Counted from the stretch's first letter, positions 1 to 7,299 are shown. The stretch: 10,466 nt of DNA from Acidimicrobiales bacterium (GCA_020439605.1 JAGQSI010000039.1:1-10466); one strand, 5' to 3'. Program-made: numbers and translations. The notes: a model not told the origin generated them from the sequence alone.

Positions 1-1
1 C

Positions 2-283
2 GGAGATCTGGTGTCGGTTATTCCTGTGGATGGAAAGCTTGACACTCAAAAGGCGGCGACTGTTCTTGAAGGGTTGGATCTCTCTGACTGGAATCAGGGA
101 GATCTACCAAAGGACATTGTCGGCCCAGTTGAGATAGTCAACAGGGAGCTTGAAGGTGTGGCCGAGCAGCTGCGAGCTCTGCCTATTGGGTCTGAGGTCG
201 ATTCAAGTATTTTCCCGCCGGACTTCGTGGACGCTGTGGCCAAACTAGTTGGGGTCTTCACCGAGAAGTGTGCAGGACAGTAG
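2..283 (+). CDS. Unrecognised protein, probable 3' fragment
   Basis: This reading frame is open to the left edge and ends with TAG at 281-283. The visible product is about 93 residues, acidic, with no transmembrane segment or signal peptide; its only cysteine is three residues from the C-terminus. I do not recognise a family and see no catalytic motif. Residues after the middle look helical (NRELEGVAEQLRALP and DFVDAVAKLVGVF). There are two readings. It may be the C-terminal end of a larger protein that begins outside the window. Alternatively it may be a complete 90-residue protein starting at GTG 11, because GGAG at 2-5 lies five bases before that GTG and could be a ribosome binding site. 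I favour the partial reading, but not strongly. Its stop codon directly touches the stop codon of the convergent gene on the other strand. Confidence 0.55.
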   Translation, partial: GDLVSVIPVDGKLDTQKAATVLEGLDLSDWNQGDLPKDIVGPVEIVNRELEGVAEQLRALPIGSEVDSSIFPPDFVDAVAKLVGVFTEKCAGQ

Positions 284-925
284 TTAGTTTGTTGGAGTTC
301 CGTAGACCAAGCTGATCCGGGGTCCTGATGGCACCGATGTTGAACCCAAGAAGATCTCAAGGTTTCCTTCAACGTTGACCGTGATGGACTTCGTGTAGAA
401 GCCCGGATTGAAATCCATGCCGACAATCAGGTCTGTCGCCTGCCCGCGACCAAACACCGCTTTGCTGGGCTCTATTGACAACAATGGGTTGTCGCCCACT
501 GTGCTGGTGCGTGCGAACTCGCCATCAACCTCGACCGTGGCTTGGTCCTGCTCGCTGCCACCCACGAGCCAGAGGTGCCAACCCTTGAAATCCTGCCAGA
601 GGTAGAAGCCATCGGCTAGCTCCGCTACCGCCGCTTCGTCTGTTGGCGGCATTTCGCCCTGGGCGCCCAAAGCTGAAGGCCGACCCTCCACAGCAGCGGG
701 CCAAGAGGGTTTGGGTGTTGCGGTAGTAGTGGAGTGAATGGTGCCGCTGTTTGCAGCGCCATCGGGAAAGGACTCGGACACGAGCTTGCCCACCGGACGT
801 TGTTGGCCGGAGGGACTGTCCGCGTTGTCAAACACGACCATTGCGATAGCGCCTACCCCGATGATCGCACAGAGCACTCCGGCGATGGCCATGGGCTTTT
901 TTGTGCTGGAGCGGTCCTCTGCCAC
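284..925 (-). CDS. Single-pass membrane-anchored protein of unknown function
   Basis: This encodes 213 residues starting at GTG 925-923. An in-frame stop lies four codons upstream (937-935), so this is the first possible start. A short basic N-terminus (STKKP) precedes one hydrophobic helix at about residues 12-31. A serine/threonine/proline/glycine-rich linker (about 35-100) follows, and then a compact C-terminal domain (about 101-213) rich in aromatic and beta-forming residues (GFYLWQDFKGWHLWLVGG near its start). The topology suggests a cytoplasmic N-terminus and an extracytoplasmic C-terminal domain on a flexible stalk. The only cysteine is inside the membrane helix. I do not recognise the family. 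It is transcribed divergently from clpB across a 103-base region. It is probably real: it has a membrane anchor, a clean start context and fills its space exactly up to the convergent stop. Confidence 0.75.
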   Translation of the reverse strand: MAEDRSSTKKPMAIAGVLCAIIGVGAIAMVVFDNADSPSGQQRPVGKLVSESFPDGAANSGTIHSTTTATPKPSWPAAVEGRPSALGAQGEMPPTDEAAVAELADGFYLWQDFKGWHLWLVGGSEQDQATVEVDGEFARTSTVGDNPLLSIEPSKAVFGRGQATDLIVGMDFNPGFYTKSITVNVEGNLEIFLGSTSVPSGPRISLVYGTPTN

Positions 926-931
926 GGCGAG

Positions 932-937
932 ATCCTA
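932..937 (-). promoter_or_regulatory. Candidate -10 element (TAGGAT) for the membrane-protein gene
   Basis: Read on the minus strand, TAGGAT is followed by six bases (931-926) and then the GTG start at 925. A -10 at this distance would start transcription at or next to the start codon, giving a leaderless mRNA. No good -35 is visible. The same bases contain AGGA seven bases before GTG, so they could instead be a ribosome binding site. The sequence alone cannot separate the two readings. Confidence 0.35.
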
Positions 938-978
938 TCTGAGGGGCTCTTCGAAGGGCATTTTTGAGCTGGTAGGAA

Positions 979-999
979 GTTGAGTGTGTTGTTAGCAAC
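979..999. promoter_or_regulatory. HAIR-like imperfect inverted repeat upstream of clpB
   Basis: GTTGAGT (979-985) and TAGCAAC (993-999) are separated by seven bases and form an imperfect palindrome with outer arms GTTG/CAAC. The HspR operator HAIR, as I recall it, is CTTGAGT-N7-ACTCAAG. The left half here matches six of seven positions with the right spacing, but the right half matches only three of seven. HspR controls clpB in several actinobacteria. The repeat overlaps where a -35 element would sit for the clpB -10, which suits a repressor site. I regard it as a degenerate candidate. Confidence 0.3.
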
Positions 1000-1013
1000 T
1001 TTGGTTATGGGCA

Positions 1014-1022
1014 TGATATGAT
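1014..1022 (+). promoter_or_regulatory. Extended -10 promoter of clpB, leaderless arrangement
   Basis: TG-A-TATGAT is an extended -10 (TGn followed by a hexamer that matches TATAAT at five of six positions). Six bases (1023-1028) separate it from the clpB ATG, so transcription would begin at about the A of the ATG. There is no Shine-Dalgarno sequence in front of the ATG, which agrees with a leaderless transcript. No convincing -35 is seen, as is often the case with extended -10 promoters. Confidence 0.5.
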
Positions 1023-1028
1023 GTCTGC

Positions 1029-3515
1029 ATGGCTTTGGACCCGAACCGCTGGACTATCAAGACTCAAGAAGCGTTCAATGCCGCCATTTCACGGGCGGGT
1101 ACGGACGCAAACCCCGAGGTGACGCCAGATCACCTGATTGTGGCCCTGTTGGGGCAGGCGGAGGGGGTTGTGTTGCCAATTCTTGAGAAGGTGGGCGCTA
1201 CGCCCGTCTCGCTGCGCAACAAGGCTGAGGACGAACTCGCCCGGTTGCCCAAGGCATATGGAGGCGAAGAGCCACGTCTGGCCAGGTCCCTCACCCAAGT
1301 TGTGGACCGGGCGGACGCCGCACGTGGAGAACTGCACGACGAGTACCTGTCCACGGAGCATCTCCTGTTAGCGCTTGCGGACAAGCTAGGTCTCTCGAAG
1401 GACGACCTTCTCGTTGCGTTGCAGTCGGTGCGAGGTAGCCATCGGGTTACCAGTCAGAACCCAGAAGACCAGTACCAAGCTCTCGAGAAGTATGGGAGGG
1501 ACCTCACCGAGGCTGCTCGACAGGGAAAGCTCGATCCGGTAATTGGTCGAGATGAGGAAATAAGACGCACCATCCAGGTGCTGAGCCGTCGCACAAAGAA
1601 CAACCCGGTCCTGATCGGTGAGCCGGGGGTAGGAAAAACGGCCATCGTTGAGGGTCTCGCCCGCCGAATTGTTGAGGGCGATGTGCCGGAGAGCCTGAAG
1701 AACAAACGGCTGATTTCGTTGGACCTTGTTGGCATGGTGGCGGGAGCCAAGTTCCGCGGCGAGTTCGAGGAGAGGCTCAAGGCGGTTCTCAAGGAGATCA
1801 CCGACTCGCAAGGTGAGGTGATCACCTTCATTGATGAGTTGCACACCATCGTCGGAGCAGGCAAAGCCGAAGGAGCAAGCGATGCCGGCCAGATGATCAA
1901 GCCAATGCTGGCTAGAGGTGAGCTGCGCATGATCGGGGCCACAACCCTTGAGGAGTACCGCAAGTTCATCGAGGCGGATGCTGCCTTGGAGCGTCGTTTC
2001 CAGCAGGTCTTCGTTGGTCAGCCAAGCGTGGAGGATTCGATTGCGATCTTGCGTGGTCTCAAGGAGCGCTACGAGGTTCACCACGGTGTGAGAATCCAAG
2101 ACGCGGCTCTCGTAGCTGCGGCTGTGTTGTCGGATCGCTACATCACTGGACGATTCCTACCGGACAAGGCGATCGACCTTGTGGACGAAGCGGCATCCAA
2201 GCTGCGTATAGAGATCGACTCGCTACCCACCGAGATAGACGTGGTGGAGCGCCGGATCAGACAGCTTGAGATCGAACGAGTTGCCCTGGCCAAAGAAGAA
2301 GACGCCGCGTCTCTTGAGCGTCTCGCAACCCTCGACGAGGAGTTGGCCAACCTGAGTGAGCAGTCCATGTCCATGAAGGCTCATTGGCAGGGTGAGAAGG
2401 ACGCCATTGATCAGATCCGTGAGCTCAAGGAGCAGCTAGAGGCCAAGCGCACCGAGGTTGAGCGAGAGGCCAATCTCGAAAAGGCTGCGGAGATTCGTTA
2501 TGGACAGATCCCGCAGTTGGAACAACAGGTGGCCGAGGCAACCGAACGACTCGCCCAACTTCAGGGCACACAACAGATGCTCAAGGAAGAGGTGGACGAG
2601 GAAGACGTAGCCGAGGTTGTGTCCAAGTGGACCGGCGTGCCAGTAACACGCCTCATGGAAGGCGAGGTGCAAAAGCTCGTTCGAATGGAGGAGGTCCTCC
2701 ACGAACGGGTGATTGGCCAAGAAGAGGCCGTGGTGGCGGTTGCCAACGCCATACGTCGAAGCAGGGCTGGACTATCGGATCCACACCGCCCGATCGGCTC
2801 GTTCTTGTTCCTTGGGCCAACCGGGGTGGGTAAGACCGAGTTGGCCAGAACACTCGCTGACTTCTTGTTCGACGACGAGCGCGCAATGGTGCGCATAGAC
2901 ATGTCGGAGTACATGGAGAAGCATGCTGTTTCACGATTGGTTGGAGCGCCTCCGGGCTATGTGGGATACGACCAAGGAGGCCAACTCACCGAAGCGGTCA
3001 GGCGCCGGCCCTACGCGGTGATCCTCCTCGACGAGATCGAAAAGGCTCATCCGGACGTGTTCAACATCTTGTTGCAGGTCCTCGATGATGGCCGCCTCAC
3101 CGATGGCCAGGGCAGAACGGTGGACTTCACCAACACGGTCCTGATCATGACCAGCAACCTTGCGGGGGATCCGCTCACGCTCTTCAAGCCTGAATTTGTC
3201 AACCGTATTGATGAGATCGTTCGCTTCCGTGCACTCACCGCCCAGGATCTGTCACGAATCGTCGACATCCAACTGGTGTCGCTTCGAGAGCGCCTCGCTC
3301 AGCGTCGGATAACGCTTGTGGTGACACCCGAGGCAGAGGCCGCACTTGCCCGAGATGGGTTCGACCCAGCGTTTGGAGCAAGGCCCCTCAAGCGGATTAT
3401 CCAGCGCGAGATTGGCGATGCTTTGGCCATCGCCATCCTCGATGGTGCTGTGAGCGAGGGCGATACCGCCACCTTCGACGTTGGCGAAGACGGCAAGGTG
3501 GAGCTTCAGAAGTGA
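1029..3515 (+). CDS. clpB: ATP-dependent chaperone ClpB (Hsp100 disaggregase)
   Basis: ClpB is a hexameric AAA+ machine that works with DnaK to pull polypeptides out of cytosolic aggregates. This 828-residue protein has all the expected parts. The Clp N-domain covers about residues 1-145. NBD1 has Walker A GEPGVGKT (197-204), pore loop [10 protein letters not shown] (K241, F242), Walker B ending in D269-E270 and arginine fingers R322/R323. The ClpB-specific coiled-coil M-domain spans about 400-525. NBD2 has Walker A GPTGVGKT (596-603), pore-loop Y644 in GYVGYD, Walker B with D668-E669, sensor 1 in TSN (708-710) and sensor 2 GAR (783-785). The full M-domain separates it from ClpA, ClpC and ClpE. 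One oddity: the segment between TSN and KPEF is only nine residues, about 20 shorter than I recall for E. coli ClpB, so the protein is shorter than the usual 850-870. An in-frame stop at 1014-1016 and no other start codon fix ATG 1029. The next gene lies 111 bases downstream and has its own promoter candidate. Confidence 0.98.
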   Translation: MALDPNRWTIKTQEAFNAAISRAGTDANPEVTPDHLIVALLGQAEGVVLPILEKVGATPVSLRNKAEDELARLPKAYGGEEPRLARSLTQVVDRADAARGELHDEYLSTEHLLLALADKLGLSKDDLLVALQSVRGSHRVTSQNPEDQYQALEKYGRDLTEAARQGKLDPVIGRDEEIRRTIQVLSRRTKNNPVLIGEPGVGKTAIVEGLARRIVEGDVPESLKNKRLISLDLVGMVAGAKFRGEFEERLKAVLKEITDSQGEVITFIDELHTIVGAGKAEGASDAGQMIKPMLARGELRMIGATTLEEYRKFIEADAALERRFQQVFVGQPSVEDSIAILRGLKERYEVHHGVRIQDAALVAAAVLSDRYITGRFLPDKAIDLVDEAASKLRIEIDSLPTEIDVVERRIRQLEIERVALAKEEDAASLERLATLDEELANLSEQSMSMKAHWQGEKDAIDQIRELKEQLEAKRTEVEREANLEKAAEIRYGQIPQLEQQVAEATERLAQLQGTQQMLKEEVDEEDVAEVVSKWTGVPVTRLMEGEVQKLVRMEEVLHERVIGQEEAVVAVANAIRRSRAGLSDPHRPIGSFLFLGPTGVGKTELARTLADFLFDDERAMVRIDMSEYMEKHAVSRLVGAPPGYVGYDQGGQLTEAVRRRPYAVILLDEIEKAHPDVFNILLQVLDDGRLTDGQGRTVDFTNTVLIMTSNLAGDPLTLFKPEFVNRIDEIVRFRALTAQDLSRIVDIQLVSLRERLAQRRITLVVTPEAEAALARDGFDPAFGARPLKRIIQREIGDALAIAILDGAVSEGDTATFDVGEDGKVELQK

Positions 3516-3538
3516 CAACCGACCGCGGGTAAATATTC

Positions 3539-3547
3539 TGATATGAC
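3539..3547 (+). promoter_or_regulatory. Candidate extended -10 promoter of the secreted-protein gene
   Basis: TG-A-TATGAC lies 24 bases after the clpB stop and repeats eight of the nine bases of the extended -10 in front of clpB (TGATATGA followed by C instead of T). Transcription would start around 3554, leaving a leader of about 73 bases before the ATG at 3627. No clear -35 is visible. Read-through from clpB remains possible because no strong terminator separates the two genes. Confidence 0.4.
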
Positions 3548-3553
3548 TTGCAA

Positions 3554-3626
3554 TGACCACTCTGAGCGGTCAGGCTCGCGCTCTGGGGAGCTACGTCTAA
3601 GTAGCCAAAACTGTCCGGAGGGTCGG
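3554..3626 (+). promoter_or_regulatory. Structured 5' leader with two inverted repeats
   Basis: Two inverted repeats lie between the candidate promoter and the start codon. The first, 3554-3572, is a 19-base near-palindrome (TGACCACTCTGAGCGGTCA, one mismatched pair, centred on 3563). It could be a protein-binding site at the transcription start or a hairpin with a TGACC/GGTCA stem. The second, 3590-3605, is a perfect hairpin: GCTAC, a six-base loop, GTAGC. The rest is a purine-rich run ending in the ribosome binding site. I compared it by eye with the c-di-GMP-I and c-di-AMP (ydaO) riboswitches as I remember them and it matches neither. The function is unknown. Confidence 0.35.
3617..3622 (+). 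promoter_or_regulatory. Ribosome binding site that sets the start at 3627
   Basis: GGAGGG lies four bases before ATG 3627 (GGAGG itself five bases), a strong Shine-Dalgarno match at normal spacing. It decides the start: an in-frame ATG at 3543 would add 28 polar residues before the signal peptide and has no ribosome binding site. Confidence 0.85.
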
Positions 3627-5456
3627 ATGAATCAGGGTAGAAACGGTCGCTTCAAGCGCCTAGCCGTTGGGTTTGCAGCAGTTGCAGCCCTAGCAGTGAC
3701 ACTTGTTGGAGTGGGTGCTAGCCCAGCTTCAGCAGCCGACGTGACAGTGGTGCGCGCCAACACCGCACCGATCACGATTCCTGATTCAGGTTCGGCCAAT
3801 CCCTACCCCTCGACGATCAACGTCTCTGGTCTGGGGAACCTCACCGGCTTAGAGGTCACGATCAAGAACACCGTTCATGGATGCGGCAAGGACCTTGATG
3901 TGTTGCTGGTTGGCCCGACCGGAATCAAGACAACTCTGTTCTCAGACAATGGGCACGCCGCATTGCTGGTCAACTGTTCAGACCTCACCAAGACATCTAT
4001 TCGCATAGCGGATAGCTGCCCAGACTTCGGCAACTCCACCCCAAGCGGAGCCAACATCTGTGTGCGGCCATCTGACAATGACGCTTTTGGTCATCAGGGC
4101 GATTCATGGCCCGGAGTTGGAAATGACTTCCCCGCACTCAACCTCTCCACCTTCTACGGGACCAACCCCAACGGGGCATGGAACCTCTACGTGGTTGATG
4201 ATGCCGGCGATGACTCCGGTGCATTCAGCGGTGGCTGGGAGCTGAAGCTCACCGGAGCCAACGCAAACCCCACTGCCCACTCCCAGGTGATCGACGCCTA
4301 CAAGGGTCAGGCCGTGCCCTTCACGGTCACCGGCTCAGACCCAGAGGGCGGTGCGCTCACCTGCCTGGTGCCAGCCACCACTGTTTCAGCCAAAGGAACT
4401 TTGGGTGGAAGCGGCTGCGCACGTACCTACACCGCTGGCGCTCGCACCACCGGCACAGACAAGGTGGCGATCCGGGTAGCAGATCCCAACGGGTCGCAGT
4501 CAGCTCCTGCCGAGATCGCATTCAACATCGTCAACCGGCCTCCGGTTGCGACCGACAAGGTGGTCAACGTAGGTCGCGGAGAGCGCATGGCCATTTCACT
4601 TGGCGGTGTGGATCCCGACGCTGGTGAGAGTCTTGCACTGACCTGCTCGCCCACCCTTGGAGCGACTGGGCTGGGCAGCGTCAGCGGATCAGGGTGCAAC
4701 GTCACCTATGCCGCTGGAAACACCAACGGAACCGAGAGCTTCCCCTTCGTGGTCAACGATGGCTTCGGTGGGACCGACTCTGGAACCATCACGGTCAACG
4801 TTGTTGATCCGGTCCTTCCCGGTTGTGCCCAGAACGAACCCAAGAACGCCCGCTACGTGTGCCGGGTGTACGGCGATCTTCTCGGCCGTGCTCCCGACGC
4901 AGGCGGCAAGGCCTTCTGGTTGGCCAAGCTCAACGCTGGCGAGGACCGTGTCGGAATCATTCGCAAGTTCCAGACCACTCCTGAGTACAACCGCAGTGTT
5001 GTGAAGGGCGTGTACGCAACCTTCCTGCAGCGTGTGCCGGACATGGATGGTCAGGTCTTTTGGGCTGACAAGCTCCGCAGGGGAGCCAACCCGGACGAGA
5101 TCCGTGTTCTGGTCATTTCATCCTCGGAGTACTGGAACAAGGCTGGAGGTTCATCGGCTGGTTTCGCTGCGGCCATCTACCAGCAGGTAACTCGCACTCC
5201 TGCCACCCAGGCCCAGGTGGATTCAGTTATGGCGAAGCTCAAGGCCGGAGCATCAAAGGCTTCTATCGCCTCAGCATTGCTTGCCACCCGTGAGGGCGAC
5301 ACAGCCACCGTGAAGGCCATCTATGAGTCCTACCTGCGCCGGACGCCTCCCTCCATCGAAGTCACCTTCTGGGTGGACAAGCTTCAGGCCAAGGTGACAG
5401 AACTCAAGATAGTTGAGTCCACCATCTCATCCAACGAGTACTACAACCGGGCCTAG
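3627..5456 (+). CDS. Secreted protein: P-domain-like, two Ig-like and four DUF4214 repeats
   Basis: The product has 609 residues and is exported by the Sec route. A basic N-terminus (NGRFKR) and hydrophobic core precede a signal-peptidase site after ASPASA (residue 36). Residues about 41-210 resemble the convertase P-domain beta-sandwich: DLDVLLVGPTG near 89-99, then GAWNLYVVDDAGDDSG and GGWELKLTG at its end. Such domains normally follow a subtilisin-type protease, but no protease domain is present. Two Ig/cadherin-like repeats follow (about 215-303 and 304-394), each with a pair of cysteines. The C-terminus holds four tandem DUF4214 repeats starting near 409, 459, 513 and 562, with the pattern YxxxLxRxPDxxGxxFWxxKL...SxEYxN. 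The third is degenerate, lacking the PD..G..FW core. The C-terminus has no membrane anchor or LPXTG motif. A role in cell-surface, matrix or S-layer-like assembly is inferred; no enzymatic residues are visible. The propeller gene begins 27 bases downstream on the same strand. Confidence 0.9.
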   Translation: MNQGRNGRFKRLAVGFAAVAALAVTLVGVGASPASAADVTVVRANTAPITIPDSGSANPYPSTINVSGLGNLTGLEVTIKNTVHGCGKDLDVLLVGPTGIKTTLFSDNGHAALLVNCSDLTKTSIRIADSCPDFGNSTPSGANICVRPSDNDAFGHQGDSWPGVGNDFPALNLSTFYGTNPNGAWNLYVVDDAGDDSGAFSGGWELKLTGANANPTAHSQVIDAYKGQAVPFTVTGSDPEGGALTCLVPATTVSAKGTLGGSGCARTYTAGARTTGTDKVAIRVADPNGSQSAPAEIAFNIVNRPPVATDKVVNVGRGERMAISLGGVDPDAGESLALTCSPTLGATGLGSVSGSGCNVTYAAGNTNGTESFPFVVNDGFGGTDSGTITVNVVDPVLPGCAQNEPKNARYVCRVYGDLLGRAPDAGGKAFWLAKLNAGEDRVGIIRKFQTTPEYNRSVVKGVYATFLQRVPDMDGQVFWADKLRRGANPDEIRVLVISSSEYWNKAGGSSAGFAAAIYQQVTRTPATQAQVDSVMAKLKAGASKASIASALLATREGDTATVKAIYESYLRRTPPSIEVTFWVDKLQAKVTELKIVESTISSNEYYNRA

Positions 5457-5474
5457 CCGCAAACGTGCCTAGGC
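5451..5474 (+). repeat. Hairpin at the end of the secreted-protein gene
   Basis: GCCTAG (5451-5456, containing the TAG stop) pairs perfectly with CTAGGC (5469-5474). An inner GC/GC pair (5459-5460 with 5467-5468) closes a six-base loop. There is no run of T after it, so it is not a canonical rho-independent terminator. It could stabilise a 3' end or attenuate transcription into the next gene. It overlaps the candidate -10 of the downstream gene. Confidence 0.35.
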
Positions 5475-5475
5475 T
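5470..5475 (+). promoter_or_regulatory. Candidate -10 element (TAGGCT) for the propeller gene
   Basis: TAGGCT lies eight bases before ATG 5484, a distance that would give a leaderless or nearly leaderless transcript. The only Shine-Dalgarno-like bases are a weak GGGG at 5476-5479. No -35 is apparent, and the element overlaps a hairpin arm. Co-transcription with the gene in front is an equally good explanation. Confidence 0.3.
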
Positions 5476-5483
5476 GGGGTCCA

Positions 5484-7277
5484 ATGACGGATTCACAGCG
5501 TCGAGGGCCGCGTCGCCCGCCCGGACCAGCCAACCAGCGCCAGAATGCAGCCTCGCCGGCGCCACCTAGACCACGACCTGGCCATGGCCAGCTCCCACTG
5601 CCGCGCGAAACGGGCGAGCGCCCGCCCCGGTCTGGAGATCGGCCAGCCGTGGCGAACCCGACCTACAGCATCGGCAGCGAGAAAGCCGACTTCTCGACGC
5701 GCCGATGGGCGGCAGCTGCTGGCGTCGTCGTTGTGATCGCGCTGTTGGGCTGGGGCGTATCAGCAATGGTGGGCTCCGACGATGGTTCTGAGTCAGCCAA
5801 CAAATCAACTGTCACCGTCCCGAATGCCCCAGCTACCACCAAGGCACCAGAAGCTCCCGGCCTAGCGCCCCAGAGCTCATTCGACGGTTGGGTTGACCCA
5901 GCGAGCTCAGGGCTTCCGTGGAGTACCAAGGTGGTTGGTCAGCTCACTTTCCGGGGCAACCCGACCAGGTCCTTCTATGGCCATGGCCCAATGCCCTCTA
6001 ACCCGTCCCTTAGTTGGAAGTACCCCGAAAGTGGCGGACTGTGCGGTCAGTCATCGGTGGGTGGTGCAGCCAAGAGTTGGTGTGGAACTGGCTGGACCGG
6101 CCAACCTTCGGTCTGGGAACAAGATGGCAAGACGTGGGTGGCGGTAGGTACCTACGACAAACACATCCATTTCTTCGATGCCGAGACTGGTGATGCTCTG
6201 CTCGAACCATTCGATATGGGCGACATCATCAAGGGATCGCTGACCAAGGACCCAGACGGGTATCCGCTCATCTATTCGGGTAGCCGAGCAGATTTCCACA
6301 TCATCGCCTTGGACCGCGATGACGGTAAAGCAGCGGATCTGTGGTCCATGAACGCGGATGACGTATCGCCAACGAAGTGGAACGACGACTGGGACAGCTC
6401 ACCGCTGGTGATCGACGACTACCTGTTTGAAGGTGGCGAGAACGGCCAGTGGTACATCATCAAGCTCAACAGGGGTAAGGGTCCAGACGGGAAAGTCACG
6501 GTGGACCCCAAGATTGTGTTTCACGCGCCCGGCTGGGATGACCAGTTGATGGCGGACCTTGCAGGGTCCGGTTCTCGGCGCAACGACGTGTCCATCGAGA
6601 ACTCCTTGGCCATTTCGGGAAACACCGTCTACTTCGCCAACAGCGGTGGGTTGGTCCAGGGCTGGGACATTTCGGGTGTCAAGAAGGGCGAGGACCCAAA
6701 GCGGGTGTTTCGATTCTGGACCGGTGACGACACAGATGCTTCGATTGTCATCGACGCCAAGGGCATGCTCTATGTGGCGTCGGAGCGTGAGCGGGCCTCA
6801 AGTTTTGAGCGGGACGACGAAGTGGGCCAACTCATGAAGTTGGACCCCTCCAACCCGGACAACCCCTTGGTGTGGAAGGTGAACGACCCGGCCGAAGGTG
6901 CCCCCGGTGCCGCTTATGGGAGCTGTGAAGAACATTCCTGTTATGGGATATGGGCCACTCCAGCCATCTACAACGGCATGGTCTATGTGGGAACCAACCA
7001 TGGCCGCATCTTGGGAGTGGACCAACAAAGCGGCAGGATCGTTTGGGAGAAGAAGCTGCCTGGCCCAACCTGGCAGTCACCGGTTGTAGTGGACGATGTG
7101 TTGTTGCAGGGCGATTGCAGCGGAGTGCTTCACGCCTATGACGTCTCCAACCCCAAGATCGATCCACCCGAACTGTGGACCGTTGAGGTCGAAGGTTGCA
7201 TCGAATCCACACCGGCGGTGTTCAAGGGCAAGATCTTCTTTGGGGCCAGAGGCGGCAAGTTCTACGCCTTTGGCTGA
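5484..7277 (+). CDS. Membrane-anchored PQQ-like beta-propeller protein
   Basis: The product has 597 residues. The first 70 or so are a proline/arginine-rich, probably disordered cytoplasmic tail. One transmembrane helix follows at about 75-97 after TRRW, then a Ser/Thr/Pro/Ala linker (about 98-135) and a large extracytoplasmic domain. That domain opens with the motif QLTFRGNPTRSFYGHGP (153-169) and contains about eight propeller strand repeats of the PQQ type, such as ATPAIYNGMVYVGTNHGRIL (491-510), QSPVVVDDVLLQGDCSG (531-547) and STPAVFKGKIFFGARGGKF (575-593). Six cysteines (187, 200, 481, 486, 545, 572) lie in the exported part and could pair as disulfides. The last repeat ends at the C-terminus. 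Eight blades fit both BamB-like scaffolds and quinoprotein dehydrogenases, but I see none of the usual dehydrogenase features such as adjacent vicinal cysteines, so a scaffold or binding role is more likely. The ligand is unknown. The gene follows the secreted DUF4214 protein by 27 bases, which suggests co-expression. Confidence 0.9.
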   Translation: MTDSQRRGPRRPPGPANQRQNAASPAPPRPRPGHGQLPLPRETGERPPRSGDRPAVANPTYSIGSEKADFSTRRWAAAAGVVVVIALLGWGVSAMVGSDDGSESANKSTVTVPNAPATTKAPEAPGLAPQSSFDGWVDPASSGLPWSTKVVGQLTFRGNPTRSFYGHGPMPSNPSLSWKYPESGGLCGQSSVGGAAKSWCGTGWTGQPSVWEQDGKTWVAVGTYDKHIHFFDAETGDALLEPFDMGDIIKGSLTKDPDGYPLIYSGSRADFHIIALDRDDGKAADLWSMNADDVSPTKWNDDWDSSPLVIDDYLFEGGENGQWYIIKLNRGKGPDGKVTVDPKIVFHAPGWDDQLMADLAGSGSRRNDVSIENSLAISGNTVYFANSGGLVQGWDISGVKKGEDPKRVFRFWTGDDTDASIVIDAKGMLYVASERERASSFERDDEVGQLMKLDPSNPDNPLVWKVNDPAEGAPGAAYGSCEEHSCYGIWATPAIYNGMVYVGTNHGRILGVDQQSGRIVWEKKLPGPTWQSPVVVDDVLLQGDCSGVLHAYDVSNPKIDPPELWTVEVEGCIESTPAVFKGKIFFGARGGKFYAFG

Positions 7278-7299
7278 CAGCGGAGCCTGCTTGGAAGTG

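Noticed and set aside
94..426. 110-residue open frame on the minus strand spanning the convergent junction
   Set aside because: It overlaps two better-supported genes in other frames and gives a low-complexity Ser/Thr/Arg-rich product.
991..1000. CIRCE-type (HrcA) operator upstream of clpB
   Set aside because: GTTAGCAACT resembles one CIRCE half (TTAGCACTC), but the opposite half GAGTGCTAA is not present at the nine-base spacing.
1386..2099. Long open frame on the minus strand inside clpB (also 1454-1969)
   Set aside because: It lies entirely antisense to conserved ClpB domains, its product resembles nothing, and long antisense frames are common opposite GC-rich coding sequence.
3543..3626. 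ATG 3543 as start of the secreted-protein gene
   Set aside because: It would put 28 polar residues before the signal peptide, it lies inside the candidate -10 element, and it has no ribosome binding site, whereas ATG 3627 has GGAGGG at proper spacing.
3554..3626. Known riboswitch (c-di-GMP-I or c-di-AMP) in the leader
   Set aside because: The conserved core segments of these classes, as far as I remember them, are not present, and the two short hairpins do not make their folds.
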